Source of the DNA: Ascaris suum
Taxonomy: Eukaryota > Nematoda > Chromadorea > Rhabditida > Ascarididae
Length of the DNA stretch: 64,000 bases
NCBI GenBank assembly: GCA_013433145.1
Contig: CM024181.1
Span: 4,898,001-4,962,000, forward strand
Reading direction: 5' to 3'
Shown here in pieces: positions 43,364 through 58,100 of this stretch. Made by a program: the position numbers and the translations under genes. How positions within the stretch are numbered: position 1 is the first letter of the stretch; each line of letters begins with the position of its first letter. Below the pieces are notes generated by a model, which made no database searches, was not told where the DNA came from, and worked only from the letters and a program-made list of their open reading frames with translations.

Positions 43364-45766
43364 GGTAATTAATAATTACGTAAACGTTTATTTCGGTCTT
43401 AAAGTAAATAGAAAACCCATAAAAGTGGAACTTTCAATGCAAAAAGAAATATGGAAAATTTGAGAAAACACCGCTGAGATGAATTCGAAGACGAGCACTT
43501 TTCACAAGGACAGGAACAACGATGAAAGTTACGATCAAATAAAATGGATAGCAAGAGGGCTGCCGCAACAGAAGACTTTCGATGAAATGCGCGTTCACTC
43601 ATACCGTCGAGTCATTGAGAACGGTAGGTGACCTTGGGCGGCGATCCAATTGACTAAACGGCGCAAATGTCACATCTCACAGCTGACTGCGTCTTACGTC
43701 ATGCATTTTTATGCAACCAAATGCTTAAGTGAGCAAGTGGATCTTAATACAGGTGTTTTCACGTATGTCACTCGAAACTCCTCCTCAAATTTTATGGGCA
43801 AACGTCCTAACCATTCAGATATTGCGAACTGATCTCGTATATCTCCATCTTCGGAGGAATTCGTTTTTCATTGAATTCTGTAGCGTTTTTGCACTGATTA
43901 AATTTGATATGTCCACAGTGAAAAGGGCAAATATTGTTGCCTCGTGATACAGCATTCTGCCTTCAATATAAGGGAGTGAGAAAACTGGACAAACTGACGT
44001 TTCATATGTTTAGATATACATGGAAAAAACTGCAATAACATTTGCCGAAAGGAATGAATCACGACATCTTGGAAATTAAATCATAACACAGACGAGACTA
44101 TCGTTCTGCAAAGGAAAAGGGGAGAGGGAGGGGGGAGGGAGTGACCTTAAATGATGTAAAAATTCTTTAAAAAAATAGATACAACGATCCTTGAATTTAA
44201 TCAGGTCCTTCAATTGGTGATATCGAAACAAAACTGGAGCAAATTTCAATATGCTCTATGATATCTCATTCTCACTTACTAGAGGCAATTAATTTCGAGA
44301 AGTTTACTTAATGAAGATTTCAACCTATCAGAAAAACCTTTTGGATGCTTCACAAATAAGATGCGACAAATTTATTGCTGAAAGTTTATACATTTGCACT
44401 AAGAATCAATGATCGCAATTGATTCGTAGCACATAATTACAACGAAATGAAAAACTGCCACTTTGATTGTCACAACTGAGAGCACTATGATAAGTAATTT
44501 TCAAGTACAATTCATATCTAATTCTCCAGAACAAGAACGAATTGCATATATATAACCCTCTACATTTTAAGTGCTTAAAGCTGCCAACTAACATGAAAGG
44601 AAGCAACTTAATTCCCTTGAAACCCCTTCCTTTCAAGGACAATATACGAAGGGATAGAGAGAGTAAATAAGGAGGGGGGAAGGGGTGGAGAGAACTCATT
44701 GGATCTAGCATAACACGAGCACTGTAAACGTAATTTTGCTACTATAACATAGCCTAGCATTGGCAGTTGACTCCTGGAGTCGGTTTCTATCAATCTCTTT
44801 GATTAAATACCCTCATTGAAAAGAACAAAATAAACAAAAGATAACGCGAGCAATGCAATAGAATTAATCTTTAACAAAGCAACTGTATGAAAATATTGCG
44901 AAATATGCACTATTCGGAGGAGTAGAAAAACTTGCGATAACGCGTTAAAAAGTCTTCGGAATGCGAAACAGCGGCCGCAAATTATAGCACAGAAACGATT
45001 CGGAACGTTTTTAAATGTTCGATGTTAGAAAATTTCACAAAAAAATGTGCTATAGAATTTGTGTTATAAAGTGTGTGTTATAAAATATCGCAAAAAAAAA
45101 CGTGTTACAAAATTTTTCCGGCTTGGTTAGGCGGATGAATGAATTCGAAAAAAATCTGGCAAAAAGACTAACAAATACGAAAAATTTGAAACAATTATCG
45201 TGCCTTTAATGAAAGTAATCCGATGACTTTTCATATTAGACAGACTTCATGTTAGAAGTGAACGCTTTCTCACAATAATTCAGTCAATTATTGCAATAAG
45301 AAACTATAAAAGACCGAAGCAATCCAGGAAATTTTCGATGCAGCCTCTTTCACGGTTATACTCGTCATCTCAATTTTTTTTTCCGGAACTTCTTTACCGT
45401 TTTTTTTTATTTTGAAGGCTTCAGCCTACACCTTCATAAAAGCATCAACACTAATTTTGTTATTTTAACGCGCTTAATGTTTGTAGGAGATTTGAGAATG
45501 TGCAGCATGTATTCCGCTATTAAAAACGTGGCGTACCGCATCGAAAAATGCTTGAAAATTCCTCATCGACAACCAAAATTAAACGGCTTTCGGATGATGC
45601 TATTCAAGGACATATCATTTTCGACGATTTCATCGGTCGAGTAATCACATTTATCATTGCTAATTTGCCTTCAGAATGTTTCATTTATTATTTATTATCG
45701 GAATTAGTCGCAATTTCGTTCATTTGGGGCACTCTTCTCCGTTTCCCTTTCCCAAAGCTTCCCTTA

Positions 45767-45786
45767 CCCCCCCCCCCCCCCCCCCC
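45767..45786. repeat. Poly-C run (20)
   Basis: Uninterrupted C homopolymer in a CT-rich context. Confidence 0.95.
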
Positions 45787-46770
45787 ACCAACCTTTCCTC
45801 CCAGTGTCTTTTAAAAGAGAACATAAAACAAAAAACAAGTTATGATGATTGCGACGATGCACAAATTCGAAGTGCTGTATTATTTCTACTCTATAAGGGT
45901 TACTTACCAACAAATAATTGCAATCAAAATAGTAGGAACTAGTAAAGCAAAAAATTGATTATTATAGTAAATAAATACAATGATGCAATATAAGTAGGAT
46001 CGATTCGATACTACTATAAAATCACAGTAATTGCGGGAATGGATGAAGCTCGTTGAGGACAAAGTCAGCAAAAAAAACGAAGTGCGAACCATAGCGAACT
46101 GCAATATATTTTCGAAAAACACTGATGGCATAATGCTATACGTCACGGTGAGAACGAACGCTCACTGAATGACGCTGCTTATCAACGTTTGATCTTTCCT
46201 TCAGAATGTTCGGGTTTTTGTGCTTTGAAAGAACCCCACTTGAAGCATTGAGTGAATCTTGCCGATGCTTGCAAAATCATTGCCGAAGTTTCTTCGTTGT
46301 ATTGATGGTGCAAGTTTATTTTATACTCGAGACTTCAGAGATCTTGTTTAATAGACATGGTGTGTTTGGATGCGGCTTACGAGGAAGAGGGCAGGGAGGG
46401 AGGGAAGGCGAGGGGAAAAGGCGGGGTTGGATTGGAAATCCGTCAAAAAACTGGAGAATCGATAGTCGTCAAGTGGAAGCTTTTCAAAAGAGTTTTTGAA
46501 ACGTCTGTCTCGCTGTTGTCAATCGGTGATAGTGAAGGAAAAAATCGAAAAAGAAAGAGAATGGCGCGGGGTTGGGGGGTGAGGGGGGGGGGGGTGGGAG
46601 GGAGGCAAACTTCTGCTCTCTACTTAGAAAGCTTTATATAAGCGACACATAGCAATGACTTTCTGCGGAAAGCAATTAATATTTCAAAAACATTTAGTCG
46701 TATTTTAAAAAACGCTCACAAAAAAGACGCCAGTGAAACATATTCATCTCAAATATAATGATAAATGCAT

Positions 46771-46812
46771 TGTCTGTCTGTCTGTCTGTCCGTCTGTTTG
46801 TCCGTGTGTCTG
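46771..46812. repeat. (TCTG)n microsatellite
   Basis: About ten units of TCTG, the later ones degenerating to TCCG and TTTG. Confidence 0.9.
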
Positions 46813-47263
46813 AAACCAATTGTTGGCGCAGTGAATTACAAAAGTATTTATCAACTAAGATAATGCTAATTGCATTGCTAATCGAATTGCATAATTAAAA
46901 ACCTCATCCAATGATCGCCGCCTTAACCGCTTGACCATGCAAGCAATACGGTCATTTATTTAGTACGGTTACAAGCGAGTGGCCACCCACCAAGCTGACC
47001 GGTAACCTTTACTGGTCACTCTTTCAGTAAATTAAAATAACAAAAAATGAATTATAATTATTCATATCAAATCCCGAAACAACAGCGAGACGCTTGAAAT
47101 GAGACCTTGGCGAGAGAATTAAGGTGAATAGTAAAAAATGCACTTGCATAATGACTTGTCAGTAATTGCTATTTTTAGAAGAATTATTATCAACTCTGCA
47201 AAGAAATTATCAAATCAAATAATGAGATGATAAAATGATATGATAACTTAAATCAGATTACAA

Positions 47264-47362
47264 GCATAGCACAATTTTGGAAAGGCACAGCCTAATTTTG
47301 AAAAAGCACAGCCCAATTTAAAAAAAATACAGCCCAATTTTAAAAAAGTACAGCCCAATCAA
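47264..47362. repeat. Tandem repeat, about 20-bp unit, 4-5 copies
   Basis: Units of the form ACAGCCYAATTTTRAAAAAG follow each other with small length changes, from GCACAATTTTGG to GTACAGCCCAATC. Confidence 0.85.
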
Positions 47363-48523
47363 AAAAAAATCAACCGCAGCGAAGAGCCCAGAGAGATATA
47401 TATGCGAAATCACAGGTAGCAACATAGCAATCTCACTAGACGTGACGTTTGATGTTTGCTTATATCGAAAAAGAAAAAGTCGATCGAAATAAACGTTCAG
47501 CGAATTTTGCAGCTTTATTTCACTATATTTTGGCATGAGCAGGTGATAGCAGTTCTTCGTTTTATCATTGAAACTTAGTTCATTTAACGCTCAATTAACT
47601 TATCATAATTTAATAACTTCAGTCCTTACTTATTAACTTTAATGCTCAGCTGTATTTAACTCAATGATTCAATAATTCAGTAATTCAGAACTTGATAAAG
47701 ATTAATGCTCAATTTATGCACACAGAATAGGCGGATTTATTTGCTGTCGCGCATTGGAAATCATTTCAGCAATGTGAGAACAATCTTGAATAGGGCAGAC
47801 TAAGTGATCAGTGATCCAATGCAGTGATAAAGATCAAATGATATGGAACTCGGCAGAGATAAAATTTAATCAGAGTATGAAGGAAAATCAAACGATCACA
47901 TTTAAAAGTAATTCCCTCTTGCAATCGCAAATCTGTTTGAACTACGAAGAATTTTTTGCCGAATTTTTTGAAATATTTTCACGAAAATAAATGTAAACTA
48001 AGATAAATGTGTGCAACATTCGAGCACCACCTTTAATTTCAGTGTTAAGTTGGCAAGAGTTTATATCACAAAAAAACATTCGTTAAGTACTTGCTAACGG
48101 TTATATTTTATTAAAATAATAAAGACATGAAAAGTTCTTTTTAGTTGAGGTGAATTTTAAACATTCGACTGATCATTTTGACGTTTGAATTGCAATTATG
48201 AATTTCCATTGAAAATGCAATCAAAACGAGCGACTTTTACGTGAGAGGAAGGTTGATCTTTTTATATACGATACAGAACGTAAAACCTATTGATAAATAG
48301 TGAACAATTTCGATGATGATCCTTAGACTTTTTGGTTGATAACGATCACTGATTAGTCGTTTGCGGCTTTTGGCTGTCGACATTAATCCTTGGAGATGCA
48401 TTCCAGAGACTGGCAACCTCCAGGATTAGTTTTGGCAGGAAAAATGAATAGGATCGGAGCTTTCAAGAATGTTTCAATTCCACGCACATCAAAGAGATCT
48501 TCCTTACCCTACCCTAAAATCTG

Positions 48524-48539
48524 CCCCCCCCCCCCCCCC
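48524..48539. repeat. Poly-C run (16)
   Basis: Homopolymer C run inside otherwise unique sequence. Confidence 0.95.
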
Positions 48540-51500
48540 ACCGTCTTTCCCGCCCTGTTGCGCACAGCACTGCTAACGGTGCTATCCCAAGAATCTGCGG
48601 GCGATGGAGGGTGAGGGCGGAAAGACAAAGGGGACGAGAGGTAATGGAGAGGAAAAATAAATATGGCGGCGATAAGCTGAATATTATAACAACTAAACAG
48701 ACTGCATGGCGATTTTCTACCGCACCGAAATGGTGATAAGAGAGCGCAAATTTTTTCCCGCTGTTTGCACAATGAAACCGAAGAGTGTGCAGATTGCAAA
48801 ATATTCAACGGAATCGTTATTATTTGCAATAATCCATGTGAACGATTTGCAATTTCATCAAAACGTTATCGTTTGGTATGAAACTACGAGTTACAATCGT
48901 CGACTGAACAACGTGGAAATTATTGCGAAATACGCTGGTCAAATAACGTTTGCGTCACATATCGCAAGGCATTGCATCGATCACACCTATGAATCAACCA
49001 ACTCTAAGCAAATGAGCAAATCATCTCACGTAGCATGATTATGTTGCAAACGAACGTAACTATTTGTATCACAGAATCTAGCTGCAAATACAATATTGGG
49101 ACCGAAAATTGCAATATTATCACAAATTCGTCATATTATGGTGGGAAAAAAATGTAGTAGCATTGCAAAAATGCCAGATTGTTGCAAAGTTATCGTAATG
49201 TTGTCAATTATGGCAAAAGTTTAATATTTTTTGCAGAAATGCTATATATTTGCAAAAAGTGCAATTGCATTTTCCTCTAATCAGATAATGCATCAAGGTG
49301 AATTCGTGATATTTTCGAGAATGTTACTCCATTTGAATTATTCTAAAATTCTCACTAAACGAGTTGAAAGGCACTCTCATTATGCAATAGTAGATTTACT
49401 AAAAGCTAGAAATGCCAATAGGGATGAGTGCAATATTTTATGCTACTAAAAACAATTACCGGAAATCAGTGATGACCTTAAAACAATGAGATTCTAATAG
49501 TTTGATACGGTATCCGGAAATTTTCTGCCTAACTGTAAAGCATCAGTTGCTTTTCATATTTTCAAGGTTTATACCCAACAGCACATTGAAGAGATTCTCC
49601 GAGAAGTGTCTCTTTATAAATTATAAGTTTTTCATCACCACTATTCAAGTGCCACGAGAAAGAACGTTATGCTCTTTCTTATCGGTCGTAAATTCATTCA
49701 AATCTAAACCAAAGATCACCTGCTTTCTGGAGAAAATTCATAAACGATCAAAGTGATCGAAGAGTCCACAGAGGACAACACTCGATAAAATCGTCGATAC
49801 CAAACGAGATTGAAAAAAAAGTTTTTTAATCGCTCTTTTTGCAGCAATTCTAAAATGAATATATCTGAGACAGATGCTACGCAAAAAATGGGCCATTGTT
49901 AGGTGCGTCTTTCGCCCATCGATCAATACAAATGCCTTTATAAATGTTTTAGCATCAGAGTGGGAAATTTCTCAAAGATTGCCCTTCTGACATATTCACC
50001 GAAATAAAAATCAGTCTAATTCGAAAATATTAATATCGATATTATTTCAATATGTAAATTTAATCAGAACGCATCGCTTAATATTTCAACCTTAAGTGAG
50101 ACCTGAAATTACAAATAGGGTAAAGTTTTGCAGTGGAATTTTCCTCAACATTACGCTATATGTTTCGATATGGTCGTTGTCGAGTGTAAAGATTGTTTGT
50201 TTGTGATTGAGAATGTGCACAAAATACGAGTAATATTACAATGGCGTAACGATGAAGGAACCGACTGAAAATTGCAATGGCGATGAAAGAATAATGAGCT
50301 GCCTCGCCTATCCTGATAGCACACACAACAAGTAACAAACGAGTTCTTAGTTGTAAATTCATTACGTAATTTAATTGCTTTAATGATTTCAAGTTCAATA
50401 TGCTTTATAAAGGAAAGTGAACAGTTCAAGAATACATAAAATTGTGTTGATTACACGAATATTACTGGGAACCAGTCAAAATGATGTGCAAATAAGGCAA
50501 CGACTTGACCGATTAACATCATATAAAGTATGCGAATTTATTTGTTATCTGAGTTGATGCTTCAGTGATTGCTGGATGAAATCTTATTGGACATGCAAAT
50601 TTCTCCGCTAAGGCAATTAAAGAGCAGCACAACAAGTTCAGCGTTAATTCAATATGCAAATAAGAGGGCAGGTAGACGCACGCAAAGGTAAACAAATAAG
50701 CGGAAAGATGGAAGCAGGCATAGACGAACATAGATGAATGTTATATTTTCGAGAACTGCCATCTTGAACTAGTGCGGAATGTTTGCAAAAACTAATAATT
50801 TATGCATTCAAGCGGATTTCCCGCACACCTAGAGAGGTAACACGAGGTATAAACGAAATCAAAAAGAAAAACGGGGAAACTGAACTATTCAAATATCGAT
50901 TAGTGATTCTTGTAGCTCTTCCGTTAAAGTTGATATTAGCCAAAAACTTTGGCTGCAGTGGTCCACCTGTGCTAATTATTTATCTACTCAACTAACTCTC
51001 ATATGCTCACTCGTTCAACTAACTGATAGCGGATCGGATTTTTGTTAGTTCCATTGTTACCAAAAATCCACTAAAATCATTCTTCAAATCCGTCATTCTT
51101 AACGGGGTCGCATTGGTTCTTATGCACAACAAAGGTAGTCAATCACCCGAATAATAGGTTAACGAAAAATACCACCGCATATTGCTTAAATACGATGATT
51201 ACACTAATCTGAATTAAAGCATCTACGATAATAGACCATGCGGCTGTTGTAATATAAGTGCATCATTTGCTATCAATTCTATCCACATAAATTCACATGA
51301 ATAAAGCTTACTGATCGAGTTAGATGAGCATAGAGAACAATCTGCCAAACGAACAACATAGTTTTCAAATGCATCCAAAAACTCTTTCGGACAAAAAAGC
51401 GCATCTGAATCTTGCACGATGAGTTGATTAAGTTTTAGTTGCCTAAGGTGGAAATAATAGGCAAGAAATTCCAACATGAATCGCATTAAGTTCTGCAATA

Positions 51501-52121
51501 ATAAGACTTAAAATGCCCACAGCATGATCATGTAGTAATGGCCATGATGTTAGTATATTTGGCCACTTTTCACCATAAAAAACGGCTCCCTTTCTTTCAA
51601 CACCCTTCTGCCTCACCACTTTACTTCTTTCATCACAGATTTCTTCTGCTCCCAAGTGGCCGCAGCAAACGTGTGTTACAGAAGTTATTTTAAAAAAAGA
51701 AACTAATACTGTGAGCCCTAAATTCAAGAAATAATTCGTAGAGAGATAGCTTCATAAGAAACTTCTAGGAAATATTTGATAATAACGAATTCGCTCCCGA
51801 AACCTACTACGCAACTGAAATTTGATTTGTGCATAAGGCACTAATTAATTTCGAATATTATAGGCTTATGGTGAGATATGATAGGCGGTGACGACTCCGG
51901 AGTTTGACTCCCTTGCAAATTCATTTGAATATTTCAATAGAATCCATGCGGTCGTAGGATGAAACTCAATGTTTCCTCAATTACGTGTGGTTAAACGATT
52001 AGATCGAATTTAATTACGTATGCAAATAAATTTCTAAGCAAGGTGTCATCAGTGCCGAATACCACGGCTATGAAGTTGTAAAGTAATCGCATAGAGCTAT
52101 TAATATGCAAATTGAAAAGTA

Positions 52122-55100
52122 ATGGCGAGTATAAATAGAGTTTTCTCGTCACATAGAATCATTGATATTTCTGTGAAAATGAATGGTGGTAATTCGTCGT
52201 CTAGTGGTCCATGGAACGAGGATCTAAGTGATACACAAGGTAGGATTTCCTACGACTTCTTGCTTATAAGTGTAGCTGAGGATATCGTCCTTAAGACAGT
52301 GGCTGTTTGGATGCAAAACCGTAGTCTTCGAATGCTGTGATCATTATATAGCATGTTGCGAGATTTGAAGTTGAGAAGGAGATCTCAAGTCGAGCATCGA
52401 TTTGCATATTGAGTGTGCAGGCGGAAGAAAGGAGTGAGACCAAACGAATTAGCCAACTCGAAACGATCAGTGGTTGGAAGGTAGGCGATAGGGTGAAAAT
52501 AGCCTTCGAAGCCTGTCGTATATTTTCTGCGGCTGAATTTCATGGAGAGTAAATGGTCTTCCACCCAATTAATTTCTTGCCTTGTCACAGTTTTCTAGTT
52601 TCTCGTTTAGTGAATTTCCTAAAAACAATGACAACATCGAAGGTTTCATCTAATTCGATACCCCACATCAATAATTTGAACCCTTCCCGCATCCTATAAG
52701 ATGACTCCTTAAACCCGCTCGACTTCCACATCCGGACTGATAGACAGCATCTACCGATTGGATTTCTAATCATTATTTATCCAGCATTCACTATTTCAAT
52801 CAACCAAACGTTGGAGAGAACACATGGCAGTGGAATGGGCTCAACTAGCCGATTCTTAAAGGATACCATAATTCTATATGTGATACGTCTCTGCAGCATG
52901 CATTATCAGCCGTTTTTAGTTCTAATAAATTGATTTCAACTGCATTCTCAGTGAGGTTATTAAAACTATAAATGACAGGCTCGTGCGAGGAATTACTCAA
53001 GAAAGTCGAACTAAAAAGTCAGAATTCATCACCGGTGGCCACGATGGAAACATCGAGAAAAGGCTGCGGCATTGAGCAGCAGCAGATGAACGGAGGACAT
53101 CTCGTTACTGCTGAATCGAATGTTCATGCCATAGCCGAAAGATCCATAACGCCTGATTCAGGTGAGAATTGAAAATTAATTTTCTCTAGCAATGCGATGG
53201 TAAGCATGCAGTCATTTATTATAGTTATATTGACCTATAACATATGGAGTTTATACCAGATGGAAATCTATTTTTCCCGATCTCTCAACATTTGAGAGGA
53301 GAGAGAGAGAGCGAATTATTAAAGTTATCGTTAGCAAACCATTGAAATATGACCATTTCAAGCAAGTTTTGTGTTCCGAATTGGACCTTATTGGCCTTAC
53401 AGTGTTCGTCCTGATCTCAGACAGTTCAAGGTTTGTTCATGTACCATGTGAAATGCCAGGCTGCTAAGCTTTGAGAGAATTGTAGTTTGGGGATGTGGAA
53501 AAGACGAAGGCCATGTTTGGCCGGAGTGAGCGTCTGGCCTAAGTTTGCACCGAAACCGAATTTCTCCATCCTGAAAGCCATGCCAATCGTTACAATAGCG
53601 ATCGTTCAATGGCAAATCTATTATTGCGTTCCTGAGAGTAAAATTGATTGGTGGCACTAATCATTCGGCGCATTACAAATGCAATCCATCTTTTTGTGCT
53701 CTTCATTGATGATATACATGGGGGATGGGACAAAATGTTTGACTAATTCGCATAGCATGTGGTTTTTTCTTACACAAAAACGTTGTAGATTAACCAGTTC
53801 AATGATGTTCTGAATTTAGATTAATAGAGTCCATTTCGTTCAACTTCGATTCATAAATCTCGTCAGCATTGATAGTGCATATCAAGTTCCACTTGCAAGT
53901 TCATCAGCAAAACCTTAATTAGGAACCTTATGCATAGAAATTTGTATGACTAAAAATATAAAAGCACTGAATGATTTTATGTCAAATCACACAACTATAA
54001 TATCTGCATTATTTTCACAGGACCGTGGCAACCTATCGAACGTAAGACTCCATCGCCTCTCGTTCAATCTACACAAGAAGGCAAGCGTTTCTTTCAAGTT
54101 TCTTTATTATTTTATTAGCGTTTTTAAGCCAATTAGCGAAGCAATAGCTTCAACCATCAAGTATATGATATATAATTTGTTACATTCCACTTGCTGTTAG
54201 AGGATTTTTATATACTTCATTATCAACTCGCTGAAAACGACTATTTACAGATTCACTAGGATTAGATGATCGATTGAGTTTATCGGCAAGACAGCCTGAT
54301 AAACCGACCGCGCCGAATAATAATAATAGTGGCTCTCAAGCTCTTCCAACTGGAGCCGAAATATTCGATATTCAATCGATACAAGAAGTTGCAACACGTA
54401 AAGCTTTAATTTTATTTACTTCCTCCCTTCCCAGCCGCCATCCTCTCATTCCCTTACTCCTCTCCTCTTCCCGAGCTGTCAGAACAGCTTTCATCATTTT
54501 AGAAATATTATTCTCAGCAGTTTTATCTGATCAATAAATAGAATAGCGGTTGTTCGTTGTGATAATTGAACGACTTGAGTAGCAAAAAAAAACGCAAATA
54601 TCCACTTACTTGCATCATCTGTCGGTACTCATAATAATAATAGCAAATTACGCAAATCATGCAGTAGTAAGATGATACTGCTTTGACCGATACTTTTAAG
54701 GGACTTGATCGATGATATTTCAACTGCTAGTGAGGGATCAGATTTAGAGATCGCTGCAGGAAATTAATTTTCCTTAATAAAAATTTTTGGCTTAAACGGT
54801 CGATTTATTCGCTATTTTGGCGCATTTGTCATATCATATTTATGATGAAACGACGTTATGCTATTGCAAAACTGAAAAAGCAATGAAATTTATTGGCGCA
54901 AACAACGTAAAGAGAATAGAAATTATGAGCATTTATTGTGATAATAAAGTAAAGCAAATAATGACGTTCGCAAATAATGATTTGCCTTATCGTTTAGCGA
55001 TTTGTTTTGACGTTCGCAAAGAGAAACATTTGACGCCGTTTCAAAATTCGTCGTCGATATTAATAAAAAATATTATTATGAGTCAATTTTTGTGTAAATA

Positions 55101-58100
55101 AACAATTGAAAATTGCGAGAAAAAAAAACGTTTCGAATAACGATGAAAATGCAAAGAAATAATTTTTTTCTCGCAAAATCAATAGTGAAATATCGATCAT
55201 TGAGAGGTAAATTTGTTGTCTCTGATTTAATAACCATTGTTTTCTTAAAGAATAAATGCAAAAAACGTCTGAAAACTATTGGAATAAAATTTGTAACTCT
55301 TGTCTATGATTGTGCTAGAGAGAATTGTTTCTCAAAATGAAAAATAATCGTTCATGAAAATGTCTATGAATTGCGAATAGAATTCAAATTCGAAAGTATT
55401 CAGATTTCTTTGGCAACAAAAAAAATTCAATACACAAATGAACAGTTTAGCCATATTTGAGAAAGAGGTTTTATTTGTTGAACGCTGAATATTGCCTCAC
55501 TATTTCAGATGATGAGACATTGAATAACGTTGTTCTACAGAAGCTCGGTTGCTTTCCCACATGTTTTCAATTCACACTTCTACGACTCTCAGCAATGGCT
55601 CTATTGATAACTGCATGGGCAATAATGATATTTTTCCCTTGTGTTTATCTCGAGTATAGCGAGATCTATACCACCAACAGTTTGTTATATTCATTGAAAA
55701 TTTGAATAACTTTTGTTTTCGCCACTTAGAATGCTCTCACACAAATTATTATAAATATGCTATTTTCATTTGATAAATGAAAGCGGTTCTTCTATAGATA
55801 TTTCAAATCTCCCTGCTCTATTGTCATACCTAGTAATAACCTGTAATAATTTTTGGATATTAGAAGCTAGGCCATATTACAAGTACATCGATGTCTAATC
55901 GATTTCATTGCGTTATTGGCCAAGCTGAAGCGACACGAAGAATGTGTTAAGAACCATCCTGTTGTGTTAAAAATGATTTTCTTTTTGTGTTAAGAACGAC
56001 TTTATGGTGTTATGAATAGCACCGATGGCCTTTTTGCATCGATTATAACACGAACTTTTCTCCGAAAAATGCGAATATTATTTAGTAAGTGAATGGAAAT
56101 CGTTAAAGCGAATGATCACCGAGACATGTCCTGCGGATCCGTTGTGGTGGGTGGAAGAAACAGAATTCATCAATAGTATTATCTCACAATCATCCTATTA
56201 TAAAACATTAAATAGCTCAAATGAACAACTTCAAAGGAGGCTCTATGAATCTGAAAGAGCTGAAAGTATACGCTATCCGCTGAATGGTCAAAAGTTCGTT
56301 GTCCTCTTCATTTTGTTTGAATTTTTGTTTTAGTTCAATTTGTCGGCAAAAATTGTAAATAAGAGTTTTTGGAATTTGGAGTGCAATTTGGAGTGTAATT
56401 TGGAGTGTAATAAATGGGACGATCGTTATTAAAAGTAAACATCAAAAAATTCTACTTACAAATTAATCCTAAATTTGGAGTGCAAAAATAATAAAAAATA
56501 AAATTCTTGATAAACATCTATATGAATGCACATCAGTAAAAGCAGCTATGAAATACTTCAATTAGAGAGGAATAATTATTCTGGTTAAATGAAGTATTCG
56601 CTAGTCATAAAAATTGAAAGGTTGCCCAAAATTTTTGAACTCATCAAGCAAATTTCGAAACGTGGAACTGTGGTTATGATAATCATTAAAATTTACCAAA
56701 TTTACGAAAAAATTGAAGAATGAGCAATAAGCACCTTTCTTCTGATGCCTCAACAATCAGCAACTTTATGTAACACCACCCTTAAAACCATTCATCTCCA
56801 TTATATTATCGACAGGGTCGCATTACAGACAGATAAATTTCGTGAGGTCTCATAGAGGAGATATCGATCTAATATCATGCATTCCACACCCGTCGAACTA
56901 ACTAATTGCCGGGTACAGAGTGCAGTTGTGACATCGGCGTCTCATCTAGGAGATCTGCACTCCATAAGTGACCAAAAAACTTTGCTCATTCCTCCGACTC
57001 CCAGTTAATCCCTTAGTAAGCTGCCCTCCTTCCCCCCCCCCCCCCCCCCCCCCCCCCCCCACAGCCTCTCAATCCTCACTTGCGACATTACTAGTTGTTA
57101 TGAATGTGCTATTCTTATTGGTACACTAGGCCATAGGAGATGGTTCCGATGATAATAAATATAGAGATTGCAGATTTGTCATTTCGGGATGTTTGTTGCT
57201 CGCATTTCCTATACTCATATCGATAATGTGCTTCCGATGTTCATTCCAAGGAGATGATTTTATGGAAGAGGGGATGCTCGATATTGTTGAAATTGCTCTT
57301 TTCATTGTCTTTTCTGTTGTTGAGGTAAGCATTTCCCTCGCAACATAACTCATATACTTGTCTACAATAGGCACGAATCGGTACAAAGTAAGTAATGGGA
57401 CCGGAATGGAGCCGGAACCGGAATGCCAAAATATAATGGAAATCGGAAAAGAGGGATGGCCTCATTTTTTCAGAGACGATTCACAGACAAACATACTTGT
57501 TAATATTGAAATTCTGCTGTTATAAAGTTATTTTCGAGTTAAAAACATTCTTCGCACGAGCTGAACGCATAAAAAACTGATATATACTATCGAACGAGCA
57601 CGAGTATCAAAAGAAACTGGCAAATTGTCGCGGCTACGAACGTACATCTCCAAGCATACTGGCGCTGTATCTGCCAAGAGTGATAGGAAATGTTTTTGGT
57701 AGGACAATAGGTGTCGTTTCGCGAGCTAGGCATATCATTTACTATTAATAGTATAGTGAATGTTGTCTATGATTAAATTCTTCAAGAATGAACAACGTTG
57801 ATTCTCCAAACGAAGAGCACAGCATCACAAAAGTTTTATTACCTCTTTCTAGAACGTTGTATAAGCCGGAGGTAATATTCAGCAAGTACTCTCTTTCAGG
57901 GTTATTTATCGAGTGCTGTAGAGATCGGTCTTTTCTGGACCGAAATATGCCACCTTTATGTAGCGGATTTCGATGGTGATGAGGTGATTGTTCACTATCA
58001 ATTCAATATTCCCTTTCTTTTTTTATTCAACTTTTGCCTCCTTACAGATAAATAAATAAGTAAATACACTTGTCATGAAGAAAGGGTCCTAGCAGCTTTT

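Larger units (their letters stand above)
40244..52121. other. About 12 kb without a supportable gene
   Basis: No ORF here carries a recognisable domain or consistent splice structure. The longest are 40961-41359 (132 codons, plus), 48706-49038 (110, plus) and 42504-42815 (103, minus), lengths expected by chance at this base composition. The region holds short tandem repeats (47264-47362, 46771-46812), AT-rich tracts (43301-43365, 41665-41735), poly-G/C runs (45767-45786, 46584-46593, 48524-48539) and a stretch unusually rich in TTGCAA (about 48780-49270). The first exon and promoter of MK2 copy B should lie at its left end. Confidence 0.5.

Noticed and set aside
57126..57386. 86-codon minus-strand ORF
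   Set aside because: It is antisense to a membrane-protein exon whose splice sites and phase fit the plus-strand gene.
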